Below, in pieces: positions 17,133-26,052 of a stretch of 64,000 nucleotides of DNA. A program made the position numbers and the translations under genes. The DNA is taken from positions 1 to 64,000 of the forward strand of contig JAIEMJ010000033.1 in the NCBI GenBank assembly GCA_019752335.1, read 5' to 3'. The number at the start of each line of letters is the position of its first letter. Position 1 is the first letter of the stretch. Under the pieces are notes generated by a model. It was not told the origin of the DNA. It saw only the letters and a list, made by a program, of their open reading frames with translations, and made no database searches. Source of the DNA: Bryobacteraceae bacterium (GTDB lineage Bacteria > Acidobacteriota > Terriglobia > Bryobacterales > Bryobacteraceae).

Positions 17133-17155
17133 CCTCAGCTAGTTTGCTGAGGGAG
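17133..17155 (+). promoter_or_regulatory. Hairpin overlapping the ribosome-binding site of TonB receptor 1
   Basis: CCTCAGC (17133-17139) and GCTGAGG (17146-17152) form a perfect 7-bp stem with loop TAGTTT. The last two stem bases belong to the GGGAG ribosome-binding site (17151-17155), which precedes ATG 17165 by 9 nt. No T-run follows, so a plain terminator is less likely than an attenuating 5' structure. Confidence 0.4.
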
Positions 17156-17164
17156 TAATTGACC

Positions 17165-20100
17165 ATGAGCTATGTTCGCTTGGCGTGTTTTGCGCTGATG
17201 GCGCTATCTGTCTGGGGCCAGGAATTCCGCTCCACGTTATCGGGACGCGTGCTGGATCCAGCCGGCGCCGCCGTGCCCAATGCCAAAGTAATCGCGACGG
17301 AACGGGAAACCGGCGCCAAGTATGAAACAACGTCGAGCGCCACGGGCGAATATACCCTCCCCTTCCTCGCGCCCGGCCCTTATTCGATTTCGGCCGAAGC
17401 CCCGGGCTTTAAGAAGTTCGTCCAAACCGGCCTCCAGGTCGGCACGAATCAGAAGCTCTCGCAGGACCTCTTGCTGCAAGTGGGCAGCCAGACGGAATCC
17501 GTCAATGTGACCAGCGATGTCGAACTGCTGCAGACCGCCACCGCCAGTGTCGGCCAGGTGATTACCTCGGGCCAGATCGAAAACATGCCGATGAATGGCC
17601 GCACGCCGCTCACCTTGGCCCAACTCGCCTACGGCGTCACGCCGGCCAGCGACCCGCGCTTCACCCGGCCTTTCGACAATGGCGGGCCCGCCGGCTTCTC
17701 CATGGGCGGCGGCCAGAGCCAGTCAAACGAGCTCCTCCTTGATGGCGCCCCGGACATGACGCGCAATCGCCGCGTGGCTTATAACCCGCCCGTCGACGCC
17801 GTCTCCGAAGTAAAGGTAGAAGCCTTCCAGCCCGACGCCGCCTATGGCAATACGTCCGGCGGCACGGTGAACGTCGTCATGAAGGGCGGCACCAACGAGT
17901 TTCATGGCAGTTTGTACGAGTTCAACCAGGTGTCGGCGCTGAAATCGACGCCGTTCTTTACCAACGCCGCGAATCAAATCAAGCCGGTCACCCGCTTTAA
18001 TCAATACGGCGGCTCCATCGGCGGACCCATCTGGATCCCTAAGCTCATCAACGGCAAGAACAAGCTATTCTTCTTCTTTACCTACGAAGGCATCAAACAG
18101 AGCGAGCCCGAGCCTACTTTCGCCACTATCGCCACGGCCGCGCAGCGCAACGGTGACTTCAGCGCTTTGGCGTCGCAGCAGGTGACTATCTTTGACCCGA
18201 GCACCGGCGTGCTCAACAACGGCATTATCACCCGGCAGCCGTTTCCCGGAAATCAGATCCCCAGTAATCGAATTAGTCCGATCGCCAGGAATATCCTGGG
18301 CTTTTTCCCGCAGCCAAACGCGCCCGGCACGTCGCGCGGCGAGAATAACTACTTCAACAATGCCGTGCGCAGCGATAACTTCTCCAGTTACCTCGGCCGC
18401 TTCGATTGGAACGTCAGCGACAAGCACAAGCTCTTCTTCAACATGCGCAACAACGACCGCGTCGAGAACCGGGGCAACGTCTACCAGAACATTCTCACCG
18501 GTAACTTTCTGAGCCGCATCAATTGGGGCGCCACGTTTGACGACGTTTACACTCTCAGCCCGTCCTTGCTGATGAATACCCGCTTGAGCTGGAATCGCTT
18601 CAACGAAGGCAATTCTCGCAGCAGCAATGGCTTCGACTTTACGACTCTGGGTCTGCCTGGCTACCTGAAGGCCAATAGCGCCCGCCAAGTGTTTCCCCGT
18701 ATCGCCTTCCAAAACTATTCCTCCGTGGGCGACTCGGGCGGCGACGTGACGCCTTTCGACACTTTCCAGATCTTCGAGAACTTCACCAAGATCAGTGGAC
18801 GCCATACCCTCAAATTTGGCGCCGACCTGCGCCAACAGCGCGAGAGCTCGAATAGCTTCGGTAATTCTTCGGGTAACTTCGCCTTCAATTCCGATTGGAC
18901 GCGCGCCGCCTCGAATGCCGCCAACGCGCCTATCGGCCAGGACATGGCCGGCTTTCTGCTTGGCTTGCCGACCGGCGGCAATTTCCAGGTAAATGCGACA
19001 CGCACGCAGCAGGCCAAGTACTTCGCGTTTTTCGTGCAGGACGACGTCCGGGCCCGCAAGAATTTGAGCCTGAACGTAGGTTTACGTTACGAAGCTGAGA
19101 CCGGCACCACCGAGCGTTTCAATCGCGCAACCTCGGGCTTTGACCCCACGGCGACGCTCGGCGTCACCGCCGCCGCCCGGGCGGCCTACACCGCGGCGCC
19201 GTCTTCGCCGCTGTTACCTGCATCGGCCTTCAATCCCGTGGGCGGCATCACTTTCGCCCAACCCGGCAAGGCCACTACTTACACGCCCTATAAGTACAAT
19301 TTCTCGCCTCGTTTCGGCTTTAGTTGGACGCCCGAGCGCCTCGGCGGAAAAACCGTGGTCCGCGGCGGTATCGGCCTCTACGTGGCGACCTTTGGCACTG
19401 TCCAGGTACAACAACCCGGCTTCAGCCAACAGACGGACTTAGTCTCCGCCGGCGGCGGTGTCTTCCTGACGCCCGTCGCCACGCTCGCCGACCCTTATCC
19501 GGGGGGCATTCTCCGCCCCGTGGGTAACTCGCGCGGCATCGATACCTTCGTCGGCCAGAACGTGACTTACCAGGAGCGCAAGTTTGGCAGCCCGATTACC
19601 TGGCGCTGGAACTTCAATATCCAACGCGCCGTGGGAAAGAATGGAGTGTTTGAGATCGGCTATATCGGTAGCGACGCCCGCCGCCTGACGGAAAGCCGTG
19701 ACCTCAATTTCGTGCCCAACGCATTTCTCGCGCAAAGCTCCGTGCGGGACCAGGCGACGATTACCCGTCTCACCACTGCCGTGGCAAATCCGTTCCGCAC
19801 CTTGCTGCCCGGTACCAATCTCAACGCCAATACGATTAACCAGGAGAACTTACTCCGCGCGTTTCCGCAATTCAACGGTAACGCCGGTGTGCGGGTAGAG
19901 GGTCAGGCCAACGGCTACTCTCGTTTTCATATGTTGCAAACGCGCTTCGAGCGGCGCTTTTCCTCCGGCTTGCAGTTTCTGGCAAATTATTCATTTAGTA
20001 AGTTCACCGAAGCGACTGATCGTTTGAACCCCGGCGACGCACAGTTACAATACCGCATCGCCGACGAAGACCGGCCCCATCGCTTTGTCTTTAGTGGTAG

Positions 20101-20593
20101 CTATGAATTGCCCTTCGGCAAGGGCAAGACCTTTTTGTCCGGTGTGAACGCGGGTGTGGACCGCGTGGTAAACGGCTGGCAGTTGAATACGATTTATTCA
20201 ACGCAGGCGGGAGCGCCGGTGGATTGGTCAACCAATCTGACTTACCTCGGCGGCAACCTGAATTGGGTAGGCCGCAATCTGACGAATACCTTCGATACCA
20301 CCCGCTTCGAAACCGTGGCCGCTAATCAACCGGACCGGAACGTCCGCACCTTCCAGCGCCGCTACACGGCCTATCGCGCCGATAAGATCAACAACATCGA
20401 CATCAGCATGATCAAGAACATCAAGCTGGTGGAGCGCTTCACCCTGCAATTCCGCGCCGAAGCCTTCAACGCCTTCAACCGCACCAACTTCAACGGCCCG
20501 GAACTGAACCCCACCAATCGCAACTTCGGGAAGATCACCTCCGCCGCCAATCTGCCCCGCGTCTATCAACTGGCCCTGCGTCTCCGCTTCTAG
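17165..20593 (+). CDS. TonB-dependent Oar-like outer-membrane receptor 1
   Basis: About 1,142 residues: signal peptide (LACFALMALSVWGQ), an N-terminal carboxypeptidase-regulatory beta-sandwich (about 20-110, GRVLDPAGAAVPNAKV), a plug domain with SNELLLDGAPDMT and YGNTSGGTVNVVMKGGTNEFHGS, and a long beta-barrel ending in the aromatic-terminal LALRLRF. This is the Acidobacteria/Myxococcus Oar architecture, an outer-membrane transporter or adhesin energised by TonB; the substrate cannot be read. I chose ATG 17165, preceded by GGGAG, over the upstream TTG 17159. No SusD-like partner is adjacent. Confidence 0.9.
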   Translation: MSYVRLACFALMALSVWGQEFRSTLSGRVLDPAGAAVPNAKVIATERETGAKYETTSSATGEYTLPFLAPGPYSISAEAPGFKKFVQTGLQVGTNQKLSQDLLLQVGSQTESVNVTSDVELLQTATASVGQVITSGQIENMPMNGRTPLTLAQLAYGVTPASDPRFTRPFDNGGPAGFSMGGGQSQSNELLLDGAPDMTRNRRVAYNPPVDAVSEVKVEAFQPDAAYGNTSGGTVNVVMKGGTNEFHGSLYEFNQVSALKSTPFFTNAANQIKPVTRFNQYGGSIGGPIWIPKLINGKNKLFFFFTYEGIKQSEPEPTFATIATAAQRNGDFSALASQQVTIFDPSTGVLNNGIITRQPFPGNQIPSNRISPIARNILGFFPQPNAPGTSRGENNYFNNAVRSDNFSSYLGRFDWNVSDKHKLFFNMRNNDRVENRGNVYQNILTGNFLSRINWGATFDDVYTLSPSLLMNTRLSWNRFNEGNSRSSNGFDFTTLGLPGYLKANSARQVFPRIAFQNYSSVGDSGGDVTPFDTFQIFENFTKISGRHTLKFGADLRQQRESSNSFGNSSGNFAFNSDWTRAASNAANAPIGQDMAGFLLGLPTGGNFQVNATRTQQAKYFAFFVQDDVRARKNLSLNVGLRYEAETGTTERFNRATSGFDPTATLGVTAAARAAYTAAPSSPLLPASAFNPVGGITFAQPGKATTYTPYKYNFSPRFGFSWTPERLGGKTVVRGGIGLYVATFGTVQVQQPGFSQQTDLVSAGGGVFLTPVATLADPYPGGILRPVGNSRGIDTFVGQNVTYQERKFGSPITWRWNFNIQRAVGKNGVFEIGYIGSDARRLTESRDLNFVPNAFLAQSSVRDQATITRLTTAVANPFRTLLPGTNLNANTINQENLLRAFPQFNGNAGVRVEGQANGYSRFHMLQTRFERRFSSGLQFLANYSFSKFTEATDRLNPGDAQLQYRIADEDRPHRFVFSGSYELPFGKGKTFLSGVNAGVDRVVNGWQLNTIYSTQAGAPVDWSTNLTYLGGNLNWVGRNLTNTFDTTRFETVAANQPDRNVRTFQRRYTAYRADKINNIDISMIKNIKLVERFTLQFRAEAFNAFNRTNFNGPELNPTNRNFGKITSAANLPRVYQLALRLRF

Positions 20594-20771
20594 CATCCAG
20601 AAAAACAGGCATCTTCTGCTTTCTCAGAAAAATGTCCGCCATGCGGTTTATGGCCCCCTAACGAACCCCGACCGTAAGGGAGGGGATCGCTTCGCCGGTA
20701 CCCAGCGGTCCATTGTCTTGCGGCAAAAAGCTCCGCAAAAGCGGGCGGGCTCTCCTGACCAAAGGCAACCC

Positions 20772-22133
20772 TTACATCGTGAGAACTAAGTTCGGACGCA
20801 GCAAGTAAGGCGGCGCCAGGCCGCAGAGATTCGATAGCGGCAGGACGTCGTCCGGTAGTTCGATGCCCAGGTTGCCCATCATGAAAGCGCGGCGATGGTC
20901 ACAGCGCGCCGCGACTTCGGGAAACTCGGCCCGCAAGGCCAGCCGCAGCTCCAGGTCCGCGACGACGTAAGTATCTTCGAGCCGCGTGGAGCCATAGGTC
21001 TTAGACGCCGGGATGACGTCCGATTGCAGCACCATGCCGCTTTCCAACGGAATCGGCGAGCCGGCGTGCACCGGCGAGCCCGTCCACTCGTCCAGGTGAA
21101 TCAGGTGGCCAGGATTGAGGAAGATGCCGAACTTCTCAAAAGGCAAACTCCGCGCGATGGCGGCGTGAATTTCGCCGCCGGGCGTGCCGACCTCCAGCAG
21201 ACTGAACCATTCGGCCATCGCCGCAAAATACGGCCCCGCGAAATGGTCCACGTAATCGCGCGCCCCGGCCGGCAGGTCTTCCGCGCCGCGCGCCACCCAG
21301 GCGGACCGGCAGCAATTCGCCCCCCAGTAACTGATGTTGGCCGAAAACGGCTGGCCCAGCGCCACCCGCTGCCCCCGCGGACTCGCCAAACTCACCCGCG
21401 CCGGGCCCGTCTTGCACGTCCAGTGGCAGGATTGCGGAAAGCCGTCGAAGCCGGCCCGGGAGAGTGCCTGGCGGTCCGTCTCGCCCAGGGTGAGGCCGAA
21501 TAGGACGCGCTTCATGCCCTCTGAGGCCAAGCCATTGGTGTACTCGAAGAGCGCAATTTCCCGAGCCGTGGCTAGCGTCCGCAGGCCGCGCGCGGTGTCG
21601 ATGAAGAGGCCGGTCGCGTTCACCGTCTGCGCGCCCAGCGCGCGCGCGGCGTCGACGAGGTACGCCGGCAAGTCGATCTCCACCGGTGTGCTGTACGTCT
21701 TCCAGCCCACGCAGCCCAGCGTCGCCCCGCGCGCGATGCCTTCGCTTTGGAAGATCTGGGCGATGGTGCGGCTGGTGTCGCGCGGCTGGTCCGGCAACGA
21801 AAACGGCTGGTAGACCTCGTGCCGCAGTTCCTTCGCCGTGAAGAGCGGGCTGATGGGCAGGTAAGCCTGGCACTCATTGCCGACCAGAATGAGCGGCGAC
21901 TCACCGGCGCGCAAAATCAGCAATGCCTCCTCGAAACGCGGATCGAAGCCGGTCACCCAGGCGAGGTTCGCGAAATGCTCACGGTCGGCGTAGATCAGCA
22001 GGTGCGTCAGTTGCTCCTCGCGCATGCGCTCGCGCAACTGGGCCAGGCGCGGGCGATAGTCCGCGACGGTGAAGACCGGCGGCTCGGCCGCCTGGCCGAA
22101 GGCGGGGTAGTCGATTTCGGTGAGCTCGAACAT
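20772..22133 (-). CDS. M24-fold creatinase/aminopeptidase-P-like protein with degenerate metal site
   Basis: A 453-residue protein with the two-domain layout of M24B enzymes: an N-terminal creatinase-N domain (about 30-180) and a C-terminal pita-bread domain. In the latter, the expected two-Asp segments of aminopeptidase P read ISYWGANCC and RSAWVA, so both Asp ligands are missing. His is kept in NPGHLIHLDEW, the first Glu position reads SDVIPAS, and the last Glu is kept in TRLEDTYVV. The length is normal. It may act without metal, like creatinase, or be non-catalytic. It is divergent from a PLP enzyme gene, 42 bp between starts. There is no signal peptide. Confidence 0.8.
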   Translation of the reverse strand: MFELTEIDYPAFGQAAEPPVFTVADYRPRLAQLRERMREEQLTHLLIYADREHFANLAWVTGFDPRFEEALLILRAGESPLILVGNECQAYLPISPLFTAKELRHEVYQPFSLPDQPRDTSRTIAQIFQSEGIARGATLGCVGWKTYSTPVEIDLPAYLVDAARALGAQTVNATGLFIDTARGLRTLATAREIALFEYTNGLASEGMKRVLFGLTLGETDRQALSRAGFDGFPQSCHWTCKTGPARVSLASPRGQRVALGQPFSANISYWGANCCRSAWVARGAEDLPAGARDYVDHFAGPYFAAMAEWFSLLEVGTPGGEIHAAIARSLPFEKFGIFLNPGHLIHLDEWTGSPVHAGSPIPLESGMVLQSDVIPASKTYGSTRLEDTYVVADLELRLALRAEFPEVAARCDHRRAFMMGNLGIELPDDVLPLSNLCGLAPPYLLRPNLVLTM

Positions 22134-22175
22134 ACAGACTTTGATGGTACCCGGTTAAGATAGAGGTCGCACCAC

Positions 22176-23279
22176 ATGACCCTTTCCGCGAATTCTGAAG
22201 CCCTTGGCCTGCCGTTGGCCGCCCTCGAAACCCCGGCCCTGTGCCTGGATCTTGACCTCTACGAACGCAACGCCCAGCGCATGGTGGATTACATCGTGCG
22301 GCAGCACGGGCTGGCTTGGCGTCCGCACATGAAGGGGCAAAAGGCGCCGGAATTGGCGCAAATGGCCATCGCGGCCGGCGCCATCGGCGTCACTTGCGCG
22401 ACGCTCTACGAGGCGGAAGCCATGGCCGCCGCGGGGGTGGAAAGCATCCTGCTCGCGAATCAGGTGGTGGGCGAACGGAAGCTCGCCCGGCTGGCGCGCC
22501 TGGCTCGCCGCACGCCCGGCCTGATCGTGGCGACCGACAGTGCGGTGCACGCGGGCATGATCGCGGCCGCGGCGGAGCGCGAGGGCGTGATTGTACCGGT
22601 GCTGATTGAGGTGAACGTCGGCATGAATCGCTGTGGCGCGGCGCCGGAGCAAGTGCTCGGGCTCGCGCAGACGGTCTCAGCGCTGCCCGGCCTGCGACTG
22701 GCGGGCCTGATGGGCTGGGAGGGGCACGTGCTCTCCTTCGACGACGCGACGAAGCAGGCGAAGATCGAAGGCGCCATGTCGGCGCTCACCGCCGCCGCCG
22801 CAGAGTGCCGCGCGGCCGGCGTGCCCATCGGCATCGTCTCTTCGAGCGGCAGCGGCACCTTCCGCATGGCCGCGCCCCAGCCCGGCCTCACCGAAGTACA
22901 AGCCGGCGGTGGCGTCTTTTCGGACTTGAATTACCAGAAGTGGGGACTCGAGCATGACTTCGCGCTCACCGTGCTCACCCGCGTCGCCAGCCGGCCGACG
23001 CCCACCCGCGTGATCGTCGATGGCGGCTTCAAGACGATGAGCGTACAGCACGGGCTGCCGCTTCCGTTGGGCTTGGAAGTGACGAGTGTAGCGCTGTCAG
23101 CGGAGCATGGCACGCTGGAGTTGTCCGCACCGTCGGAGTCGCCGGGCGTGGGCGAGTTGGTGGCCTTCATCCCGGGCTACACCGACAGCACGGTTTGTCT
23201 GCATAGCGAAATGTGCGTCTTGCGCGGTGGAAAGCTAACGGGGGTCTGGACAATTCCCGGTCGCAGCGAGAGCCGGTAG
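22176..23279 (+). CDS. D-threonine aldolase/DSD1-family PLP enzyme
   Basis: A 367-residue protein with alanine-racemase-like N-terminal barrel. The HMKGQKAPELAQMAI stretch carries the PLP lysine of the D-threonine aldolase/D-serine dehydratase (DSD1) family, VLIEVNVGMNRCG matches the barrel-strand motif, and VSSSGSGTFRM and VQAGGGVFSD bind the cofactor phosphate. The C-terminal metal-site segment STVCLHSEMCVL has the family His. It cleaves or dehydrates D-3-hydroxyamino acids; which reaction cannot be decided. The start ATG 22176 follows AGAGGT at 8 nt, with TAAGAT upstream. The gene ends at a strong bidirectional terminator. Two other threonine enzymes lie at 10.7-12.8 kb. Confidence 0.85.
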   Translation: MTLSANSEALGLPLAALETPALCLDLDLYERNAQRMVDYIVRQHGLAWRPHMKGQKAPELAQMAIAAGAIGVTCATLYEAEAMAAAGVESILLANQVVGERKLARLARLARRTPGLIVATDSAVHAGMIAAAAEREGVIVPVLIEVNVGMNRCGAAPEQVLGLAQTVSALPGLRLAGLMGWEGHVLSFDDATKQAKIEGAMSALTAAAAECRAAGVPIGIVSSSGSGTFRMAAPQPGLTEVQAGGGVFSDLNYQKWGLEHDFALTVLTRVASRPTPTRVIVDGGFKTMSVQHGLPLPLGLEVTSVALSAEHGTLELSAPSESPGVGELVAFIPGYTDSTVCLHSEMCVLRGGKLTGVWTIPGRSESR

Positions 23280-23292
23280 TATGACGTAGAAA

Positions 23293-23330
23293 GCAAAAGC
23301 CGCCCCGGCGAACCGGGGCGGCTTCTGCTT
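23293..23330. terminator. Bidirectional rho-independent terminator
   Basis: GCCGCCCCGG-CGAA-CCGGGGCGGC is a perfect 10-bp stem with a stable CGAA loop. It extends outward through AAGCA/TGCTT-type flanks with a single mismatch, so U-rich tails occur on both strands. It sits between the convergent PLP-enzyme gene (stop 23279) and the secreted-protein gene (stop 23347), and can terminate both. Confidence 0.9.
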
Positions 23331-23346
23331 TACGACTCGAGTTGAT

Positions 23347-24312
23347 CTAGCGAGCGATGGTGCCGGACGACGTCAGGAACGTCGTAAACGCCGGCGGCGA
23401 AGCCAACAAGGCTTGGCCCGTGACGACGAACGAGATCACGCCGTTCGTCGCAATGCGCGGATAGCCGATGTAGCACATCGGACGCGGCCAATCGAAGTTG
23501 ATCGCGAAACGAACGCGCTGGCAATCCTGCTCCACCATGTACATACCCTCGTCGCCGCTGATGGACGTCGACGGCAGAACGGGGCTAGAGGACGGGGGCG
23601 TGGTGGGCGGAGTGGCGTAGCGTGGCGTCAGGAACGCAGTGAGCGTTCCTGGATTGCCAATTACGATGCTGCCAACCAACGACGCGCCGGAATTGGTCCC
23701 GACCGGAACACCCTGTGCTGAACCGCCAGTAACGTTGGACAACGTGATGGTGTTATAAGTGCCGCTCAAGAAGTTATTCAACGCGCCGATGCCAGCGGGG
23801 CAACCGGTAGGTGCCGGCCACGCGTTTCCAACGGCAGCCGGAGTGAGAGAGCTGGAGAAACCGGGAGGAAGGGTCTGAGGCGGAGTAGCTCCAGGGTTGT
23901 TCGGGGGAAGCGGGAAGCCTCCAGTGGTGCCGGATTGATTGGTGCCGTTCGCGCCGGGAATCGCCGTCGAGAAGAAGTTGATGCGGCGACCGAATGTCGC
24001 ATCGGTCACAATGGTGAAGTCCCACTGGAAGACGTTCGAGGCGGAGTTAAAGAACATGGTTCCGCCGAGGCAATCAGTGTTCAGAATGTAGGAGCCGGTT
24101 CCCCAGTCGTTGTCTTGCAGGTAAGCGCCCGCAGAAGACGTGGTGATCGTCCGGAAATAGCGGCTGCCGACTACAGGCAGAAACTGGCCGGTGAAGGTAC
24201 CGGCCTGGAACGTCCAGCGTCCGGCGAGGACGGTGGAGGGATCCGCGGGGCATTGGGCGAAAGCGGAGCCCGCCAAGCCCAATAAGGAAATACTCAAAAG
24301 TAACTGTCTCAT
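23347..24312 (-). CDS. Secreted protein of unknown function
   Basis: A 321-residue protein with a clear signal peptide (LLLSISLLGLAGSAFAQ, cleavage after AFA-Q). The mature part is rich in Gly, Ser, Thr, Pro and aromatic residues and predicted mostly beta; a proline-rich linker (FPLPPNNPGATPPQTLPPG) separates an N-terminal domain (about 20-130) from a C-terminal one. It has four or five Cys, all in the mature part (CPADP, DCLGG, GCPAG, DCQRV, MCYIG), compatible with disulfides. I do not recognise the family. ATG 24312 follows an AAAGAGA stretch. The region upstream is AT-rich with an AGTACT cluster, suggesting special regulation. Confidence 0.7.
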   Translation of the reverse strand: MRQLLLSISLLGLAGSAFAQCPADPSTVLAGRWTFQAGTFTGQFLPVVGSRYFRTITTSSAGAYLQDNDWGTGSYILNTDCLGGTMFFNSASNVFQWDFTIVTDATFGRRINFFSTAIPGANGTNQSGTTGGFPLPPNNPGATPPQTLPPGFSSSLTPAAVGNAWPAPTGCPAGIGALNNFLSGTYNTITLSNVTGGSAQGVPVGTNSGASLVGSIVIGNPGTLTAFLTPRYATPPTTPPSSSPVLPSTSISGDEGMYMVEQDCQRVRFAINFDWPRPMCYIGYPRIATNGVISFVVTGQALLASPPAFTTFLTSSGTIAR

Positions 24313-24428
24313 ATTGTCTCTTTCTTCCGCCCTCCTTTTTTACTCTGTTGTGCTTCGCACACAACAATATTTAGTGGGTGGCTTCTGGGAGACTAACATA
24401 GATATAGGACTGGATCAAGGAAAGTTAG

Positions 24429-24521
24429 GGTACTTTCTTGGTGCTAGTACTATGACTTTTTTCAGTACTGACTTAGTACTTATGTTACTAACATTATCAC
24501 TTAGTACTAAGAATTAGTACC
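24429..24521. promoter_or_regulatory. AT-rich region with a cluster of AGTACT sites
   Basis: Exact AGTACT palindromes occur at 24446, 24464, 24475 and 24503, with near-copies GGTACT at 24429 and AGTACC at 24516. The 24503 copy is part of the 10-bp palindrome TTAGTACTAA. The surrounding stretch (about 24355-24530) is markedly AT-rich relative to its neighbours. It lies within the 435-bp gene-free interval 24313-24747, the longest such interval in the window, upstream of the secreted-protein gene. I see no coding frame there that resembles a protein. Regulator unknown; a binding-site array is inference. Confidence 0.5.
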
Positions 24522-24590
24522 GCAAATACAAGCCGCACCACACCCGAGGAGCTCAGAGAAATGTATCGCGTCACCGAACTGAAGCGCAAA

Positions 24591-24706
24591 CCGGAGAGCC
24601 CGCCGCGTAAGCGGCGGGGCAACGGAGTCAGAATATGCTTGTTTTCTAGGATTTTCGCCGTAAAGTGGCGGAACGCGCCCCAACGCTTACGCGGCGGGCT
24701 CTCCGG
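24591..24706. repeat. REPIN-like element: two inverted 23-bp arms
   Basis: A 23-bp arm at 24591-24613 (ending CCGCCGCGTAAGCG) is repeated as its exact reverse complement at 24684-24706, enclosing about 70 bp. The left arm itself folds as CCCGCCGC-GTAA-GCGGCGGG. Two inverted GC-rich palindromic units of this size resemble REP doublets (REPINs) mobilised by RAYT transposases; no RAYT gene is in the window. It lies between the AGTACT region and the serine hydrolase gene. Confidence 0.7.
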
Positions 24707-24747
24707 ATCTCGTGGGCTGCTGCTTCTGATACAGTAACGCTGTCGTC

Positions 24748-25977
24748 ATGAAACTCCTCATTCTTGCCCTCTCCGCCTCCCTCTGCTACAGCCAGGCCGT
24801 ACCCGACCCGGCTTTCGATACCGCGCGTTTGGCCCGCATTGATCGACTCCTCGAGCGCTACGTCGACCAGAACAAAATCGCCGGCGCCGTGGCGCTGGTG
24901 CTGCACGACGGCAAGCCTGTCTACGAGCGCGCCGTCGGCTGGGCCGACAAGGAAGGCGGCAGCCGCATGACCGTCAATACCGTATTCCGCATCGCCTCCC
25001 AAACCAAGGCCATCACCAGCGCCGCCGTGTTGACCCTGGTGGAAGAGGGCAAGATCGGCCTACAGGACCCCGTCGGCAACTACATTCCGACTTTCGCCAA
25101 GACCCAAGTCGCCCTCCCCGGCGACTCGGCCCTCGTGCCCGCCAAACGCGCCATCACCATCAAGGACTTACTCACCCACACGGCCGGCATCTCCTACGGC
25201 ACCGACAAGCACGTCGCCGACCTTTACCGTGCCAAAGGCCTAGGCCCAGCGGCGGGCAACGGCTGGTACACGGCCGATAAGGACGAGCCCGTCTGCGAAA
25301 CGATGGAACGCCTGGGAACGCTACCCTTCGTCGCCCAACCGGGCGAGGCTTACGTCTACGGCTACAACACCGACATTCTCGGCTGTGTGGTGGAGAAGGC
25401 CTCCGGCATGCCGCTCGACGAGTTCATTCGCACGCGCATCACGGTGCCGCTCGGCCTGAAAGATACGCGCTTCTATCTACCGGCGGCGGAAAGCGGCCGG
25501 TTGGCGGCGGTGTATGCGAGCGGCCCGGACGGCCTCGCGGTTCGCGCGCCGGAGGGGCCGAAGGGGCAGGGGAACTACATCGAGGGTCCGCGCAAGAGCT
25601 TCTCCGGTGGCGCGGGACTTACTTCCACGGCGCGCGACTACGCGCGCTTTCTGGAGATGATCCGCAATGGCGGCGCCCTGAACGGCGTGCGCATTCTGGC
25701 GCCGCGCACCGTGGAGCTCATGGTGACGAACCAATCGGGCACGCTGCATTCGAATACCGGTTTGGGCTTTGGCCTCGGCTTTCAAACCGTGGACCGCTAC
25801 GGCGCCAGCGGCATGGCCGGCGTCGGCGCCTTCGGCTGGGGCGGGGCGTACGGCACCAATTATCAAGTGGATCGCCAAAGCGGCACGGTAATCGTGCTGA
25901 TGATCCAATTGATGCCGAACGCCACCGACATCAGCAGTAAGTTCTCCACGCTGGTTTACCAGTCGCTGATGAAGTAA
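24748..25977 (+). CDS. Secreted serine hydrolase (class C beta-lactamase family)
   Basis: A 409-residue protein with a signal peptide (KLLILALSASLCYSQ) and penicillin-binding-fold motifs: Ser-x-x-Lys in FRIASQTKAI (Ser about residue 83), Tyr-x-Asn in YVYGYNTDILG, and a C-terminal FGWGGAYGTNY in place of the KTG box (WGG, as in esterase-type members). It most likely hydrolyses esters or D-amino-acid peptides rather than beta-lactams. The N-terminal DRLLERYVDQNKIAGAVALV and LLTHTAGISYG are characteristic of the EstB/class C group. ATG 24748 is the first start after the repeat element. It is transcribed away from the secreted-protein gene. Confidence 0.88.
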   Translation: MKLLILALSASLCYSQAVPDPAFDTARLARIDRLLERYVDQNKIAGAVALVLHDGKPVYERAVGWADKEGGSRMTVNTVFRIASQTKAITSAAVLTLVEEGKIGLQDPVGNYIPTFAKTQVALPGDSALVPAKRAITIKDLLTHTAGISYGTDKHVADLYRAKGLGPAAGNGWYTADKDEPVCETMERLGTLPFVAQPGEAYVYGYNTDILGCVVEKASGMPLDEFIRTRITVPLGLKDTRFYLPAAESGRLAAVYASGPDGLAVRAPEGPKGQGNYIEGPRKSFSGGAGLTSTARDYARFLEMIRNGGALNGVRILAPRTVELMVTNQSGTLHSNTGLGFGLGFQTVDRYGASGMAGVGAFGWGGAYGTNYQVDRQSGTVIVLMIQLMPNATDISSKFSTLVYQSLMK

Positions 25978-26010
25978 CTTACTTGATCAGCCCGCTGCTT
26001 GCAGCTCCGG

Positions 26011-26036
26011 TAGGACCGGCCTCCTGGCCGGTCCAG
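26011..26036. repeat. Dispersed palindromic element (GGACC family), copy 1
   Basis: GGACCGGCC (26013-26021) and GGCCGGTCC (26026-26034) form a perfect 9-bp stem with loop TCCT, preceded by TA. It lies between the convergent serine-hydrolase and peroxiredoxin genes and may also act as a terminator stem, although no T-run follows. Related copies are at 29279, 29977 and 45531. Confidence 0.65.
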
Positions 26037-26052
26037 CGTCTTCAGCAGCCGG

